From contig NZ_CP133261.1 of the NCBI RefSeq assembly GCF_030931715.1, positions 3,822,643-3,886,642 of the forward strand: 64,000 nt of DNA. Direction: 5' to 3'. The translations under genes and the position numbers were made by a program. Positions 51,323 to 60,617 of the stretch are shown here, in pieces. This DNA is from Tissierella sp. MB52-C2. GTDB taxonomy: Bacteria; Bacillota; Clostridia; Tissierellales; Tissierellaceae. The notes beneath the pieces were generated by a model. It saw only the letters and a program-made list of their open reading frames with translations. It was not told the DNA's origin and did not search any database. Positions within the stretch are counted from its first letter, which is position 1, and every line of letters starts with the position of its first letter.

Positions 51323-53155
51323 ATGTATGGTTATATGGGTAAAATTTTAAGGGTTAATCTCACAGATAGAACATGGAGCGTAGAGGATCTAGATATTAAT
51401 GTGGCACAAAAGTATCTTGGTTCTAGGGGACTTGGAGTTAAGATTATGATGGATGAAGTGCCAGCTAATGTAGATCCTTTCAGTCCAGAAAATAAATTAA
51501 TAATAGCTTCTGGTGGATTAACAGGTGCGCCAGTGCCGACATCAGGTAGATATATGGCAATTACAAAATCACCTTTAACAGGTACAATTGCCATAGCGAA
51601 CTCAGGTGGACATTGGGGCCCTCAATTTAAGGCTACAGGTCATGATTTAGTTATATTTGAAGGTAAATCAGATAGGCCAGTATATTTATATATTAACGAT
51701 AATACAGTAGAAATAAGAGACGCAGAACATCTTTGGGGGAAAACTTTATCTGAAACTACTGAAATACTACAAGAAGAATTTGAAGGGTGTAAGACTTTAG
51801 CCATAGGGCCTGCAGGAGAAAGATTATCTTTACTATCTGCCATAATGAATGATGTAGATAGAGCAGCAGGTCGTGGTGGAGTTGGTGCTGTAATGGGCTC
51901 AAAGAATCTAAAGGCCATAGCTGTAAAGGGAACAAATAAAGTAAAGTTATTTAATGAAGAGAAAACAAAAGAAGTATCACAAGGAAAGGTGAAAATACTT
52001 CGAGAAGACCCAGTTGCAGGTGAAGGACTTCCAACCTATGGTAGTGCTGTATTAGTTAATATAATAAATGAATCTGGTATACTACCAGTTAAGAATTTCC
52101 AGGAGTCCTATACTGATAAGGCAGATATAATATCTGGAGAATCACTGACTGAAAATCATTTAGTTAAGAAGGCGGCTTGTTATAGATGCCCTATAGCTTG
52201 TGGTAGAGTTGTAAAATTAGCTGATGGCACAGTAGTTGGAGGACCTGAATATGAAACTTTATGGGCATTTGGTTCAGATTGTGATATATATGACTTAGAT
52301 GCAATAAATGAAGCAAATATGCTTTGTAACGAATATGGTATAGATACTATTTCCACAGGCGCAACTATTGCAGCAGCTATGGAACTTTATGAAAAAGGAT
52401 ATATTAAGGATGAAGATATTGAAGCCGATGGACTTAGCCTAAAATGGGGAGATAGAGATGCTATAATTGGTTGGACTAAGAAAATGGCATTAAAGGAAGG
52501 CTTTGGAGCTAAACTTTCCGATGGTTCCTATAGATTGGCAGAATCCTTAGGAGCACCAGAATTATCTATGACGGTAAAGAAACAGGAACTACCAGCTTAT
52601 GACCCTAGAGGAGTGCAAGGCCATGGTTTAACCTATGCTGTAAATAATAGAGGTGGATGTCATATTAAGGGATATATGATAAGTCCTGAAATATTAGGAT
52701 ATCCTGAAAAATTAGATAGATTCTCATTAGAAGGTAAGGCGGCTTATACTAAAATATTCTTAGATTTAACAGCAGTAATAGATGCCATTGGTCTTTGTGT
52801 ATTTAGTACATTTGGACTTGGATTACCAGATTATGTAGATATGTATAATGCAGTAGCAGGAGATATATATACTAATGAAACATTATTACAAGCAGGAGAA
52901 AGAATCTGGAATTTAGAGAAACTTTTCAACCTAAGAGAGGGAATAGATAGTTCCCATGATAAACTTCCTAAGAGACTATTAGAAGATCCGATACAAAATG
53001 GACCGTCTAAAGGGCACACTCATAAACTTAGTGAACTTCTACCAGAATATTATGCTGCTAGAGGCTGGGATGAAGGTGGAATACCTACAGAAGAAACCTT
53101 AGAAAGATTAGGTCTAGAAGAATATAAAGAATATATAATGAAAGAAATGGCATAA
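51323..53155 (+). CDS. aor: Tungsten-containing aldehyde:ferredoxin oxidoreductase
   Basis: AOR oxidises aldehydes to acids with ferredoxin, or reduces acids in reverse. The 610-residue protein has the N-terminal family motif GKILRVNLTDRTWSVED, GRYMAITKSPLTG, the pterin segment DRAAGRGGVGAVMGSKNLKA, and [4Fe-4S] ligands in CYRCPIAC (C286, C289, C293) plus C492. Tungsten use is inferred from the family and fits the tupABC genes. It is driven by a sigma-54 promoter and followed by a GGCTCC-TTCG-GGAGCC hairpin. Confidence 0.93.
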   Translation: MYGYMGKILRVNLTDRTWSVEDLDINVAQKYLGSRGLGVKIMMDEVPANVDPFSPENKLIIASGGLTGAPVPTSGRYMAITKSPLTGTIAIANSGGHWGPQFKATGHDLVIFEGKSDRPVYLYINDNTVEIRDAEHLWGKTLSETTEILQEEFEGCKTLAIGPAGERLSLLSAIMNDVDRAAGRGGVGAVMGSKNLKAIAVKGTNKVKLFNEEKTKEVSQGKVKILREDPVAGEGLPTYGSAVLVNIINESGILPVKNFQESYTDKADIISGESLTENHLVKKAACYRCPIACGRVVKLADGTVVGGPEYETLWAFGSDCDIYDLDAINEANMLCNEYGIDTISTGATIAAAMELYEKGYIKDEDIEADGLSLKWGDRDAIIGWTKKMALKEGFGAKLSDGSYRLAESLGAPELSMTVKKQELPAYDPRGVQGHGLTYAVNNRGGCHIKGYMISPEILGYPEKLDRFSLEGKAAYTKIFLDLTAVIDAIGLCVFSTFGLGLPDYVDMYNAVAGDIYTNETLLQAGERIWNLEKLFNLREGIDSSHDKLPKRLLEDPIQNGPSKGHTHKLSELLPEYYAARGWDEGGIPTEETLERLGLEEYKEYIMKEMA

Positions 53156-53159
53156 GATT

Positions 53160-53177
53160 AGGCTCCTTCGGGAGCCT
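53160..53177 (+). terminator. UUCG hairpin after the aldehyde oxidoreductase gene
   Basis: AGGCTCC (53160-53166) pairs with GGAGCCT (53171-53177) around a stable TTCG loop. Only a weak T-rich stretch follows, so some transcription may continue into the MoaD-like gene 22 bases on. Confidence 0.6.
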
Positions 53178-53199
53178 GAATATTTATTATGGAGGTGAA

Positions 53200-53430
53200 A
53201 TGGTGATTAATATTGAAGTAAGGCTCTTTGCAACCTTTAGGGAAGGTCGGGAGAAAAAGTACTTTTTGAGACTTCTTGAGGGAACTAGTATATTAGATAT
53301 ACTTAAGATGCTAAATATAGATGAAAAGGAAGTAAGTATAATGTTATTAAATGGAATGGATGGTGAGTCAGATAGGGAACTTTCTGATGGAGATGTATTA
53401 TCTTTATTTCCACCAGTAGGTGGTGGATAA
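53200..53430 (+). CDS. MoaD/ThiS-family sulfur carrier protein
   Basis: The 76-residue ubiquitin-like protein has VRLFATFREGREK at the start and ends DVLSLFPPVGGG, the Gly-Gly tail that is adenylated and thiocarboxylated in MoaD. MoaD-type proteins commonly lie next to AOR genes and supply sulfur for the pterin dithiolene. Its activating enzyme is probably the ThiF-family protein at 49145. ATG 53200 and GTG 53203 are both possible starts, directly after GGAGGTGA. Confidence 0.88.
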   Translation: MVINIEVRLFATFREGREKKYFLRLLEGTSILDILKMLNIDEKEVSIMLLNGMDGESDRELSDGDVLSLFPPVGGG

Positions 53431-53474
53431 AATAACTCCGATTTTTGGCGCTTGTACCAGAAATCGGAGTTATT
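53431..53474. repeat. Dispersed hairpin repeat, copy B
   Basis: Arms AATAACTCCGATTTTTGG (53431-53448) and 53457-53474 are complementary except for one G-U pair, around an 8-base loop. It starts at the first base after the stop of the MoaD-like gene and ends in TTATTTTATTT, so it can act as a terminator. Confidence 0.85.
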
Positions 53475-53577
53475 TTATTTATCTATATTAGAATATTTCT
53501 TATAAAGAACTCTTATTTGATTATATCTACTTTACTCCTATATAATAATATGAGAAATTGTTAAAGGAGTGACATTC

Positions 53578-54726
53578 ATGCTAAAATTACCAGAGAACTT
53601 TGAGAGCTACGAAGAAGCTAGAAGGGAAGGCTTCTTAAAGGTAAAGGCTTTAAAGGAAAAAGGAACTCCAGTAGTTGGAGTTTTTTGTACATATACACCT
53701 ATTGAACTTATTCATGCTGCGGGGGCTGTGGCAGTTAGTCTATGTGGTACTTCTGATGTACCAATACATCATGCAGAAAAACATCTGCCTAAAAACCTAT
53801 GCCCCCTTATAAAGTCTAGTTATGGATTTGCAGTATCAGATACCTGTCCATATTTTTATTTCTCTGATTTAGTAGTTGGCGAGACAACCTGTGATGGTAA
53901 AAAGAAAATGTATGAATTATTAAATGAATTAAGACCTACTCATGTCATGCACTTACCTCAAGGACAAGATAAAGAACATGGATTTAAATATTGGAGAGAA
54001 GAATTAGTTAGACTAAAGGAAGTCCTAGAAGAAAAATTCAATTTAGAGATTACAGAGGAAATGTTAAGAGATGAAATAAGGGAAAGAAATAGAGAAAGAA
54101 AAGTACTACTAGACTTCTATGAACTAGGTAAATTAAATCCTTCGCCAATATCAGGTCACGAAGTAAATGAAACCATGGAAGCTTTAGGTTTTCAATTCGA
54201 TAGAAAAGCTCAATGTGACTTTATAGAAGAAAGAACTAAAGAGTTAAGAAAGAAATATGAAAACGAATTAAAAGGAACAAAGTCAAATAGACCGAGGATA
54301 CTTATTACTGGCTGCCCTGTAGGAGGAGTAAGGGAAAAGGTTCTAAAAACCATAGAGGATTCAGGAGCGGATATAGTTGCTTTTGAAAACTGTAGTGGAG
54401 TAAGAGAAAAAGCTAACTTAGTTGATGAAACCATAGACCCAATAGATGCCTTAACAGAAAAATATTTAAATGTAAGTTGTTCTGTTATGACGCCAAACCC
54501 AAGGAGATTTGAAGCCTTAGATGAAATGATAGATGAATATGAAATTGATGGAGTAATAGAAGTAGTCCTTCAAGCCTGTCATACATTTAATGTAGAGTCA
54601 TATAATATAAAAAGGTTTGTAACAGAGAAGAAGGATAAACCATATCTATATATTGAAACAGATTATTCAAAGTTAGATGTGGGGCAGATAAACACCAGAA
54701 TAAATGCATTTTTGGAGATGATATAA
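53578..54726 (+). CDS. Double-cubane-cluster-type reductase (2-hydroxyacyl-CoA dehydratase/BcrC family)
   Basis: The 382-residue protein matches the HgdB/BadD/YjiM family: [24 protein letters not shown] at the N-terminus, [45 protein letters not shown], and [12 protein letters not shown]. Cysteines at these places bind the double-cubane [8Fe-9S] cluster in known members. Usual activity is a low-potential ATP-driven reduction that needs a partner ATPase activator; none is in the window. The start is ATG 53578 after AAAGGAG. The substrate is unknown. Confidence 0.82.
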   Translation: MLKLPENFESYEEARREGFLKVKALKEKGTPVVGVFCTYTPIELIHAAGAVAVSLCGTSDVPIHHAEKHLPKNLCPLIKSSYGFAVSDTCPYFYFSDLVVGETTCDGKKKMYELLNELRPTHVMHLPQGQDKEHGFKYWREELVRLKEVLEEKFNLEITEEMLRDEIRERNRERKVLLDFYELGKLNPSPISGHEVNETMEALGFQFDRKAQCDFIEERTKELRKKYENELKGTKSNRPRILITGCPVGGVREKVLKTIEDSGADIVAFENCSGVREKANLVDETIDPIDALTEKYLNVSCSVMTPNPRRFEALDEMIDEYEIDGVIEVVLQACHTFNVESYNIKRFVTEKKDKPYLYIETDYSKLDVGQINTRINAFLEMI

Positions 54727-54760
54727 TAAATCCGATTTTTGAAGCCTGGCTCCAAAAATC
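54727..54760. repeat. Dispersed hairpin repeat, copy C, truncated
   Basis: The left arm TAAATCCGATTTTTG and the inner GAAGCC/GGCTCC stem are present, but the right arm stops after AAAAATC (54754-54760). The expected continuation GGATT appears 143 bases later, after a second AAAAATC at 54904-54910. It starts immediately after the stop of the preceding gene. Confidence 0.65.
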
Positions 54761-54815
54761 AAAAAGTACAGCTAAAGAGTTATTGACAATGATATTGTAA
54801 AAAAGCATCTCGCAG

Positions 54816-54844
54816 TTGACAGTTTAAATTTATTATGATATAAA
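54816..54844 (+). promoter_or_regulatory. Sigma-A promoter upstream of the phospholipase D-family gene
   Basis: TTGACA (54816-54821) and TATAAA (54839-54844) are 17 bases apart, close to a perfect consensus. Transcription would start near 54851, 93 bases before the TTG start of the next gene. Confidence 0.65.
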
Positions 54845-54881
54845 AACTATTAGCATTTCAGCTGAAATTGCTAATAGTTTT
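54843..54881 (+). terminator. Hairpin with T-rich tail between the reductase and phospholipase D-family genes
   Basis: AAAACTATTAGCA (54843-54855) pairs with TGCTAATAGTTTT (54869-54881), with a 12-base palindrome TTTCAGCTGAAA inside and one bulged T. ATTATTTT follows. It would stop read-through from upstream, while transcripts from the overlapping promoter start inside its left arm and escape it. Confidence 0.6.
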
Positions 54882-54943
54882 ATTATTTTAAATGAGGATA
54901 TGAAAAAATCGGATTAATACCTGTGATTAAAGAGGGTGAAAAA

Positions 54944-56383
54944 TTGACTAAAAAAATATACTTAAAAACAATTTCTAAAAAGATTTTTAATATCTATTTA
55001 ATATATATATTCATATTTTCCATATTAATATTTGCTATTCATAAACCTAAAGAAAAACAATATAGAGAATTTACCAACTTAAATGAATCATTTATAGAGG
55101 ACTCAGGACAAGATAGAGTAGCCCTTGTGGAAGAAAGAACTGATGCCTATTTAAGTAGGCTAAATATTGTGGGAAATGCTAAAAAGACCTTGGATATTTC
55201 TTATTATCTTTTATCTGATGGAGTGTCTACAGAAACTTTTTTAGGAGGTATTTTAGACGCAGCAGATAGAGGAATCGAAGTAAGAATTTTATTAGATGGA
55301 TTATTTCATAATTTAAGAGGAGATCTTGGTGATACCATATATACATTTAAAGAACATCCTAATATTCAATTAAAACTTTATGAACCTTTTAATTTTTTGA
55401 CACCTTGGACATGGAACAATAGACTACATGATAAGTTCATAATTGCAGACAGTGAAATTGCCATTATAGGAGGTCGAAATATAGGGGATAAATATTTCTT
55501 ACAGGATTCTACGGAAATTGAATTGGTAGATGATAGAGATGTACTTATATTTAATGATAATCCTTCTAACAATTCTAACAGTGTCATATATAAGATGGAG
55601 AAATATTATAACGACTTATGGAATTATGATTATTCAAAGCCAGTAGCAAAGAAAATGACAAATAAACGAAAAAATAGAGGACAAGAATTTGGTAAGAAAT
55701 TAAGAGCCAGATTTAATAGTTTCGAAGATGAAAATCCTAAAATTTTAAATGGTGTAGATTGGTATAATGAAACTATACCAACTAAAAATATAGACTTTGT
55801 TCATAATCCTATAGGTAGATTGAACAAAGATCCAAATTGTTTAAAAGAACTACTAAGGCTAGCTTCAAATGCAGAAGATTCAATACTTGTTCAAAGTCCA
55901 TATATAATACCTTCAAGAAATATGAGGAATAAACTAAATATGTATGATATAGATTTAGAGAAAGTAAATATATTGACTAATTCCTTTGCATTAAGTCCAA
56001 ATCCCTTGGCAGTTTCAGGATACGCAAATCATAGGAATAGAATAATAGATGCTAAGATAAGACTCTATGAATTTCAAGGGGAAGAATCTTTGCATACTAA
56101 AACTTATGTATTTGATAATAATATAAGTGTTGTAGGTTCCTTTAATTTCGATCATAGAAGCTCTTATATTAATACTGAATCTATGGTAATTATCCATAGT
56201 AAAGATTTTACAGAACAGTTAAAAGATACAATATCTGTAGATATAAATTGCAGCCTTCAGGTAGGCGAGGATTATAACTATATTCATGATGAATATGTTG
56301 ATGAAAAAAATATATCGTTGATTAAAAAAGCCCTTATAACCATACTATCAAAAGGTGTATTCTTTGTAGAATACCTGTTATAA
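54944..56383 (+). CDS. Phospholipase D-family protein (cardiolipin synthase-like)
   Basis: A single N-terminal membrane segment (IYLIYIFIFSILIFAI) is followed by two HKD catalytic motifs: HDKFIIADSEIAIIGGRN near residue 170 and HTKTYVFDNNISVVGSFNFDHRS near residue 390. Both His, Lys and Asp sets are intact. Such proteins make cardiolipin or cleave phospholipids at the outer membrane face. I place the start at TTG 54944 after GAGGGTGAAAAA, giving 479 residues; GTG 54923 lacks a site. Cardiolipin synthase against a different phospholipase cannot be decided. Confidence 0.82.
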   Translation: MTKKIYLKTISKKIFNIYLIYIFIFSILIFAIHKPKEKQYREFTNLNESFIEDSGQDRVALVEERTDAYLSRLNIVGNAKKTLDISYYLLSDGVSTETFLGGILDAADRGIEVRILLDGLFHNLRGDLGDTIYTFKEHPNIQLKLYEPFNFLTPWTWNNRLHDKFIIADSEIAIIGGRNIGDKYFLQDSTEIELVDDRDVLIFNDNPSNNSNSVIYKMEKYYNDLWNYDYSKPVAKKMTNKRKNRGQEFGKKLRARFNSFEDENPKILNGVDWYNETIPTKNIDFVHNPIGRLNKDPNCLKELLRLASNAEDSILVQSPYIIPSRNMRNKLNMYDIDLEKVNILTNSFALSPNPLAVSGYANHRNRIIDAKIRLYEFQGEESLHTKTYVFDNNISVVGSFNFDHRSSYINTESMVIIHSKDFTEQLKDTISVDINCSLQVGEDYNYIHDEYVDEKNISLIKKALITILSKGVFFVEYLL

Positions 56384-56385
56384 AT

Positions 56386-56430
56386 AATAACTCCGATCTT
56401 TGAAGCCTGGCTTCGAAAATCGGAGTTATT
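56386..56430. repeat. Dispersed hairpin repeat, copy D (bidirectional terminator)
   Basis: Arms of 22 bases (56386-56407, 56409-56430) with two mismatches carry the AATAACTCCGAT...ATCGGAGTTATT core and the GAAGCC/GGCTTC inner stem of copy C. It fills the 53-base gap between convergent genes. Confidence 0.85.
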
Positions 56431-56436
56431 GTATTA

Positions 56437-58206
56437 TTATTTACTTGCTAATTCTATAAATCTATCTATATCTTTTTCTATTAATCTTAGTGAATTTCTG
56501 AAAAACTCTGGATCATGTACGTCTATATTCATTCTTAGAGCCACGTCTTTAATATTATTCTTACCTGTAGCATTTAGTAGTTCATCATATTCTTTTACAA
56601 ATTCTTCTCCACGTTTTAGATATTCTGCATATAATCCTTTAGAGAATAATAGACCAAAAGCATATGGGAAGTTGTAGAAATTAAGTCCTGCTGAGTAATA
56701 ATGAGGTTTATTTAGCCACATATATGGATGAAGAATATTATGGTCTAATCCATTACCATAAGCCTCTTTTTGTGCATCCATCATTATTTCTCTAAGCTCA
56801 TTTACTGAAAGAGCATGGGTCTTTCTTCTTTCAAATAGCTCTGATTCAAATAAGAATCTACTATATATATCTACAATAACTTGACCCGCATCAGATATGG
56901 ATGATTCTAATATACTTAAAGCTTCCTCGTCACTTGCTTCTTTTAAAGCTGCATTAACAACGATGGTTTCGCAGAATATGGAAGCTGTTTCTGCTATGGG
57001 CATAGGATATCTACTATTTAGTATAGATTCATCTCTCAAATTAAGTCCATGATAAGCATGACCTAATTCATGGGCTAAAGTAGTCATATTTGAGAAGCTG
57101 CCGTTGAAATTAGAAAGAATTCTACTTTCTTTTATAGGATGTAAATTGGAACAAAATGCTCCACCTCTTTTTCCTTCTCTAGGCTCTATATCTAACCAAT
57201 TGTTTTTGTAGGCATTTTCAACGAAGTCTGCTAATCTATTGGAGAATGTTCTAAAGTTGCTGATTATATATTCCATGGCTTCGCTATAGGTAAAGGTTCT
57301 ATTAACTTCTCCCATAGGTGCAAACATTTCATAAAATGGAAGTCCATCTTTATATCCGAGTAATTCAGCTTTCTTTCTATAGTATTTATGAAATACTGGA
57401 AGAAATTCTTTCATTGCTGTAAGCATGGCACCTAAAGTTTCTTCATCCATTCTAGATTTCACTAGAGTTTCATCTAAGGGAGATTTATATCCTCTCAATG
57501 ATGAAGTAGTGATTACCTCACCTTTAATTCCATTTAATGCAGCCGCCGAAGATTCTTCTATTTTTTTATATGCTTTTAATTCAGCTTCATATCCTGCTTT
57601 CCTCTTTAGAGGATCCTTGTCATAAGCCAAGTTTCTAGCTGCTGGAAATGGTAATTGTTTGTCTTCTCCGTCTATATTTATATCTACCATAAGGGTTGAT
57701 GATACCATATTTTGAAGATTTGACCATGCAGAAGAACCAGTATTAGACATCTTTGATATAAGTACTTCTTCTTTCTCACTAAGCATATATTTCGTTCTAT
57801 CTTTAATTTGTTCTAAGTAAAATTTATGCTCCTTTAATAATTCTGATGAATCTATTATTCCATCTAAATTATTTATATCTTTCATAAAGTCTTGGAACTT
57901 TACATCAGGCTTAGTTAAATCTGAACTTTTTACTCTTAATCTATCAAGATATTTAAGAGCATCTTCATTCTTAGCCTCTACTGCGTTAGTAAGAGAAGCA
58001 AAGGAAAAGAGTTTTGAAGACAAGGAGCTTAACTCCTTAGAGTATTCAATAAATTTTTCCATTTTTTCTACTGGATTATCAGTATAGTTTAAGCTTTCAT
58101 CAGCCCATTTACTATATTCTACTATTAGATTGTCAAACTTTTCTAAATCAGAAGTATATTCCTTAGAATCAAAGGAAGTATATAATTCATCTAAACTCCA
58201 ACGCAT
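56437..58206 (-). CDS. pepF: Oligoendopeptidase F (M3 family)
   Basis: This cytoplasmic zinc metallopeptidase of about 589 residues degrades peptides. The zinc site is TLAHELGHAYHG (HExxH), followed by the third-ligand Glu in PIAETASIFCET; the C-terminal LNFYNFPYAFGLLFSKGLY is also typical. I start it at ATG 58206 behind GAAAGGCGGGA; the longer frame to 58260 is upstream of that site. It is transcribed alone on the minus strand. Confidence 0.9.
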   Translation of the reverse strand: MRWSLDELYTSFDSKEYTSDLEKFDNLIVEYSKWADESLNYTDNPVEKMEKFIEYSKELSSLSSKLFSFASLTNAVEAKNEDALKYLDRLRVKSSDLTKPDVKFQDFMKDINNLDGIIDSSELLKEHKFYLEQIKDRTKYMLSEKEEVLISKMSNTGSSAWSNLQNMVSSTLMVDINIDGEDKQLPFPAARNLAYDKDPLKRKAGYEAELKAYKKIEESSAAALNGIKGEVITTSSLRGYKSPLDETLVKSRMDEETLGAMLTAMKEFLPVFHKYYRKKAELLGYKDGLPFYEMFAPMGEVNRTFTYSEAMEYIISNFRTFSNRLADFVENAYKNNWLDIEPREGKRGGAFCSNLHPIKESRILSNFNGSFSNMTTLAHELGHAYHGLNLRDESILNSRYPMPIAETASIFCETIVVNAALKEASDEEALSILESSISDAGQVIVDIYSRFLFESELFERRKTHALSVNELREIMMDAQKEAYGNGLDHNILHPYMWLNKPHYYSAGLNFYNFPYAFGLLFSKGLYAEYLKRGEEFVKEYDELLNATGKNNIKDVALRMNIDVHDPEFFRNSLRLIEKDIDRFIELASK

Positions 58207-58293
58207 ATTATCCCGCCTTTCAAAATATTTAGTCAATTCTATTATAACACAAATTTCCAAATATTAAAGAAATATTTTGAGAGTCGAAATAAA

Positions 58294-58338
58294 AACAACT
58301 CCGATTTCTGGTGTATATCACTAAAAATCGGAGTTATT
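58294..58338. repeat. Dispersed hairpin repeat, copy E
   Basis: The arms 58294-58313 and 58319-58338 pair with a few mismatches and carry the CTCCGATTT...AAATCGGAG core. It lies 7 bases past the stop of the minus-strand ABC-F gene and would serve as its terminator. Confidence 0.8.
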
Positions 58339-58345
58339 ATATTCA

Positions 58346-59902
58346 TTAAAATATTTTAGTTGTCCAAGTTTCACAGTTCCATATATCTGTAGCTACATCT
58401 TTGTAGAAATCAGGTTCGTGAGATATAAGGAGTATGCTTCCTTTATATGCTTTTAATGCTCTCTTTAGTTCTTCCTTAGCATCTATATCTAAATGGTTAG
58501 TAGGCTCATCTAGGATTAGTAAATTGGTTTCTTTGTTGATGAGTTTGCAAAGTCTCACCTTTGCCTGTTCTCCTCCACTTAGTACCATTACTTTTGATTC
58601 TATATGTTTAGTAGTTAATCCACATTTAGCTAAGGCTGCCCTGACTTCATATTGAGTAAATCCTGGAAACACTTGCCAAATTTCATCTATACAGGAGTTG
58701 TTGTTTTTATCTTTGATTTCCTGTTCAAAATATCCTATTTCAAGATTATCTCCTAATTCTACTTCTCCAGATACAGATTTAATTTCTCCTAATATACTTC
58801 TTAGCAAAGTAGTTTTACCAAGACCATTGGCACCAATTAATGCTATTTTTTGTCCTCTTTCCATTGTCAGATTAAGAGGTTTTGATAATGGCTCATCATA
58901 TCCTATGACTAAATCTTTAGTTTGAAATATTAACTTACCAGCAGTTCTTCCTTCTTTAAAATTAAACTCTGGCTTTGGTTTTTCACGAGCCAATTCGATT
59001 AATTCCATTTTATCTAGTTTCTTTTGTCTAGACATGGCCATGTTTCTTGTTGAAACTCTAGCCTTGTTTCTTGCGACAAAGTCTTCTAAATCTGCTATTT
59101 CCTGTTGTTGCTTTTTATAGGCTGCTTCTAATTGAGCCTTTTTAGCTTCATATATTTTTTGGAAATTGTCATAATCTCCTACATACCTAGTTAATTCCTT
59201 ATCTTCCATATGGTATATTAAGTTAATAACAGAGTTTAAGAAGGGGATGTCATGGGATATAAGGATAAATGCATTTTCATATTCCTGTAAATACCTTCTT
59301 AACCAAATAATATGAGGCTCATCTAGATAGTTAGTAGGCTCATCAAGAAGTAAAATATCTGGCTTTTCTAAAAGAAGTTTAGCCAGAAGTATTTTCGTTC
59401 TTTGTCCTCCTGATAAATCATTTACATCCCTATCTAAGCCTATATCATCAAGACCAAGTCCCCTTGCTATATCTTCAACCTTAGCATCTATTATATAAAA
59501 ATCATTGTGGTCTAATATATCCTGTATAGTTCCTACTTCTTCAAGTAAAGCTGTAAGCTCATCTTCTGATACTTCACCCATTTGTAAATACATTTCCTGC
59601 ATTTCCTGTTCTAAATCAAATAGGTATTTAAAGGCACCCTTTAATGCATCCCTGATGGTCTGCCCTTTTTCCAATGATGTATGCTGATCTAAATATCCAA
59701 CTCTGACTCTCTTTGCCCATTCTATTTGACCTTCATCTGGTTCTAATTTTCCCGTTATTATATTCATAAAAGAAGATTTTCCTTCTCCATTGGCACCAAT
59801 TAATCCTACGTGCTCACCCTTTAATAATCTAAAGGACACGTTTTTTAATATTTCTCTATCACCAAAGCCATGACTTAAGTTTGTTACTGTTAAAATACTC
59901 AT
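58346..59902 (-). CDS. ABC-F family ATPase (ribosome-associated, YbiT/YkpA-like)
   Basis: Two ABC domains lie on one 518-residue chain without membrane segments. The first has GANGEGKSSF, LSGGQRTKILLAKLLL and ILLLDEPTNYLD; the second has GANGLGKTTL, LSGGEQAKVRLCKL and LLILDEPTNHLD. The charged linker (AKKAQLEAAYKKQQQEIADLE) is the P-site tRNA-interacting motif region. ABC-F proteins act on stalled or slow ribosomes; some confer antibiotic resistance. The sequence looks like a housekeeping YbiT-type member, not a Vga or Msr resistance type, but this is a judgement by eye. Confidence 0.87.
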   Translation of the reverse strand: MSILTVTNLSHGFGDREILKNVSFRLLKGEHVGLIGANGEGKSSFMNIITGKLEPDEGQIEWAKRVRVGYLDQHTSLEKGQTIRDALKGAFKYLFDLEQEMQEMYLQMGEVSEDELTALLEEVGTIQDILDHNDFYIIDAKVEDIARGLGLDDIGLDRDVNDLSGGQRTKILLAKLLLEKPDILLLDEPTNYLDEPHIIWLRRYLQEYENAFILISHDIPFLNSVINLIYHMEDKELTRYVGDYDNFQKIYEAKKAQLEAAYKKQQQEIADLEDFVARNKARVSTRNMAMSRQKKLDKMELIELAREKPKPEFNFKEGRTAGKLIFQTKDLVIGYDEPLSKPLNLTMERGQKIALIGANGLGKTTLLRSILGEIKSVSGEVELGDNLEIGYFEQEIKDKNNNSCIDEIWQVFPGFTQYEVRAALAKCGLTTKHIESKVMVLSGGEQAKVRLCKLINKETNLLILDEPTNHLDIDAKEELKRALKAYKGSILLISHEPDFYKDVATDIWNCETWTTKIF

Positions 59903-59949
59903 TAGTATCTCCCTTCATTAAATAAAATCATCTCTAAAAATTATACAAA

Positions 59950-59973
59950 AAAACTAGATTATAGTCTAGTTTT
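59950..59973 (-). terminator. Terminator after the C_GCAxxG_C_C gene
   Basis: AAAACTAGA (59950-59958) pairs with TCTAGTTTT (59965-59973) and is flanked by A and T runs on both sides. On the minus strand it directly follows the gene at 59974. Confidence 0.7.
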
Positions 59974-60369
59974 TTATTTAACCATTAGTTTATCCAATAT
60001 TTCAGCAGCCTTTAAGACTATATCAAAACAGCCTATATCCTCTTTCCTATGAGTTAATTTAAGATGGGTACATTTAATACTATCCATCTCTGCTATAAAT
60101 TCCCTAAAAAATCTTTGATTTATTTCTTTGATTTTATTATTTTGATGTCCTGCACCTTCCACGTATCTATGGCTCAATACCATAATCCCAGCAGTAAGTG
60201 CACCACATACAGATTCTATTGCCATACCTCCACCAAATCCAGTAGATAATTTTAAGGCTTCAGGACTTAAATTCAGATTATAAGAAATATTAGCTCCATA
60301 TAATATTTTTTCAGCACAATTAAAATCTTCCTTTTCTCCAAATCCATCTTGGATTAAATCCCTTAACAT
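59974..60369 (-). CDS. C_GCAxxG_C_C family redox-type protein
   Basis: The 131-residue protein shows the family cysteine pattern: FNCAEKIL, GFGGGMAIESVCGALTAGIMVL, a Cys in SIKCTHLK and one in DIGCFDIVLKAAEIL. Members are common in anaerobes and are thought to be disulfide, heme or metal proteins; function is not established. It stands alone upstream of the ABC-F gene with its own terminator. Confidence 0.85.
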   Translation of the reverse strand: MLRDLIQDGFGEKEDFNCAEKILYGANISYNLNLSPEALKLSTGFGGGMAIESVCGALTAGIMVLSHRYVEGAGHQNNKIKEINQRFFREFIAEMDSIKCTHLKLTHRKEDIGCFDIVLKAAEILDKLMVK

Positions 60370-60617
60370 TTCATTCCTCCCAAATAGTTTACTATAATTA
60401 GTATAACATTTGATATACTAATTATATAGAATAAAATTCACGTTTTAATTAGATAAATAATCAAATATTGTTAATGTAAATAAAATAGGAAAAATATTTA
60501 ATTAGGGTATACTAATCTATGTAAATAAGTGGACATAATTAAATATTTTTCTTGCAATTAGACAACATTATATGTATACTTAATAGGTTATAGATTAAGG
60601 AGGACGAAAATATATAT

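Noticed and set aside
49086-58338. CRISPR array from the repeated hairpins
   Set aside because: Copies are 1-4 kb apart, each at a gene end, with no regular spacers and no cas genes.
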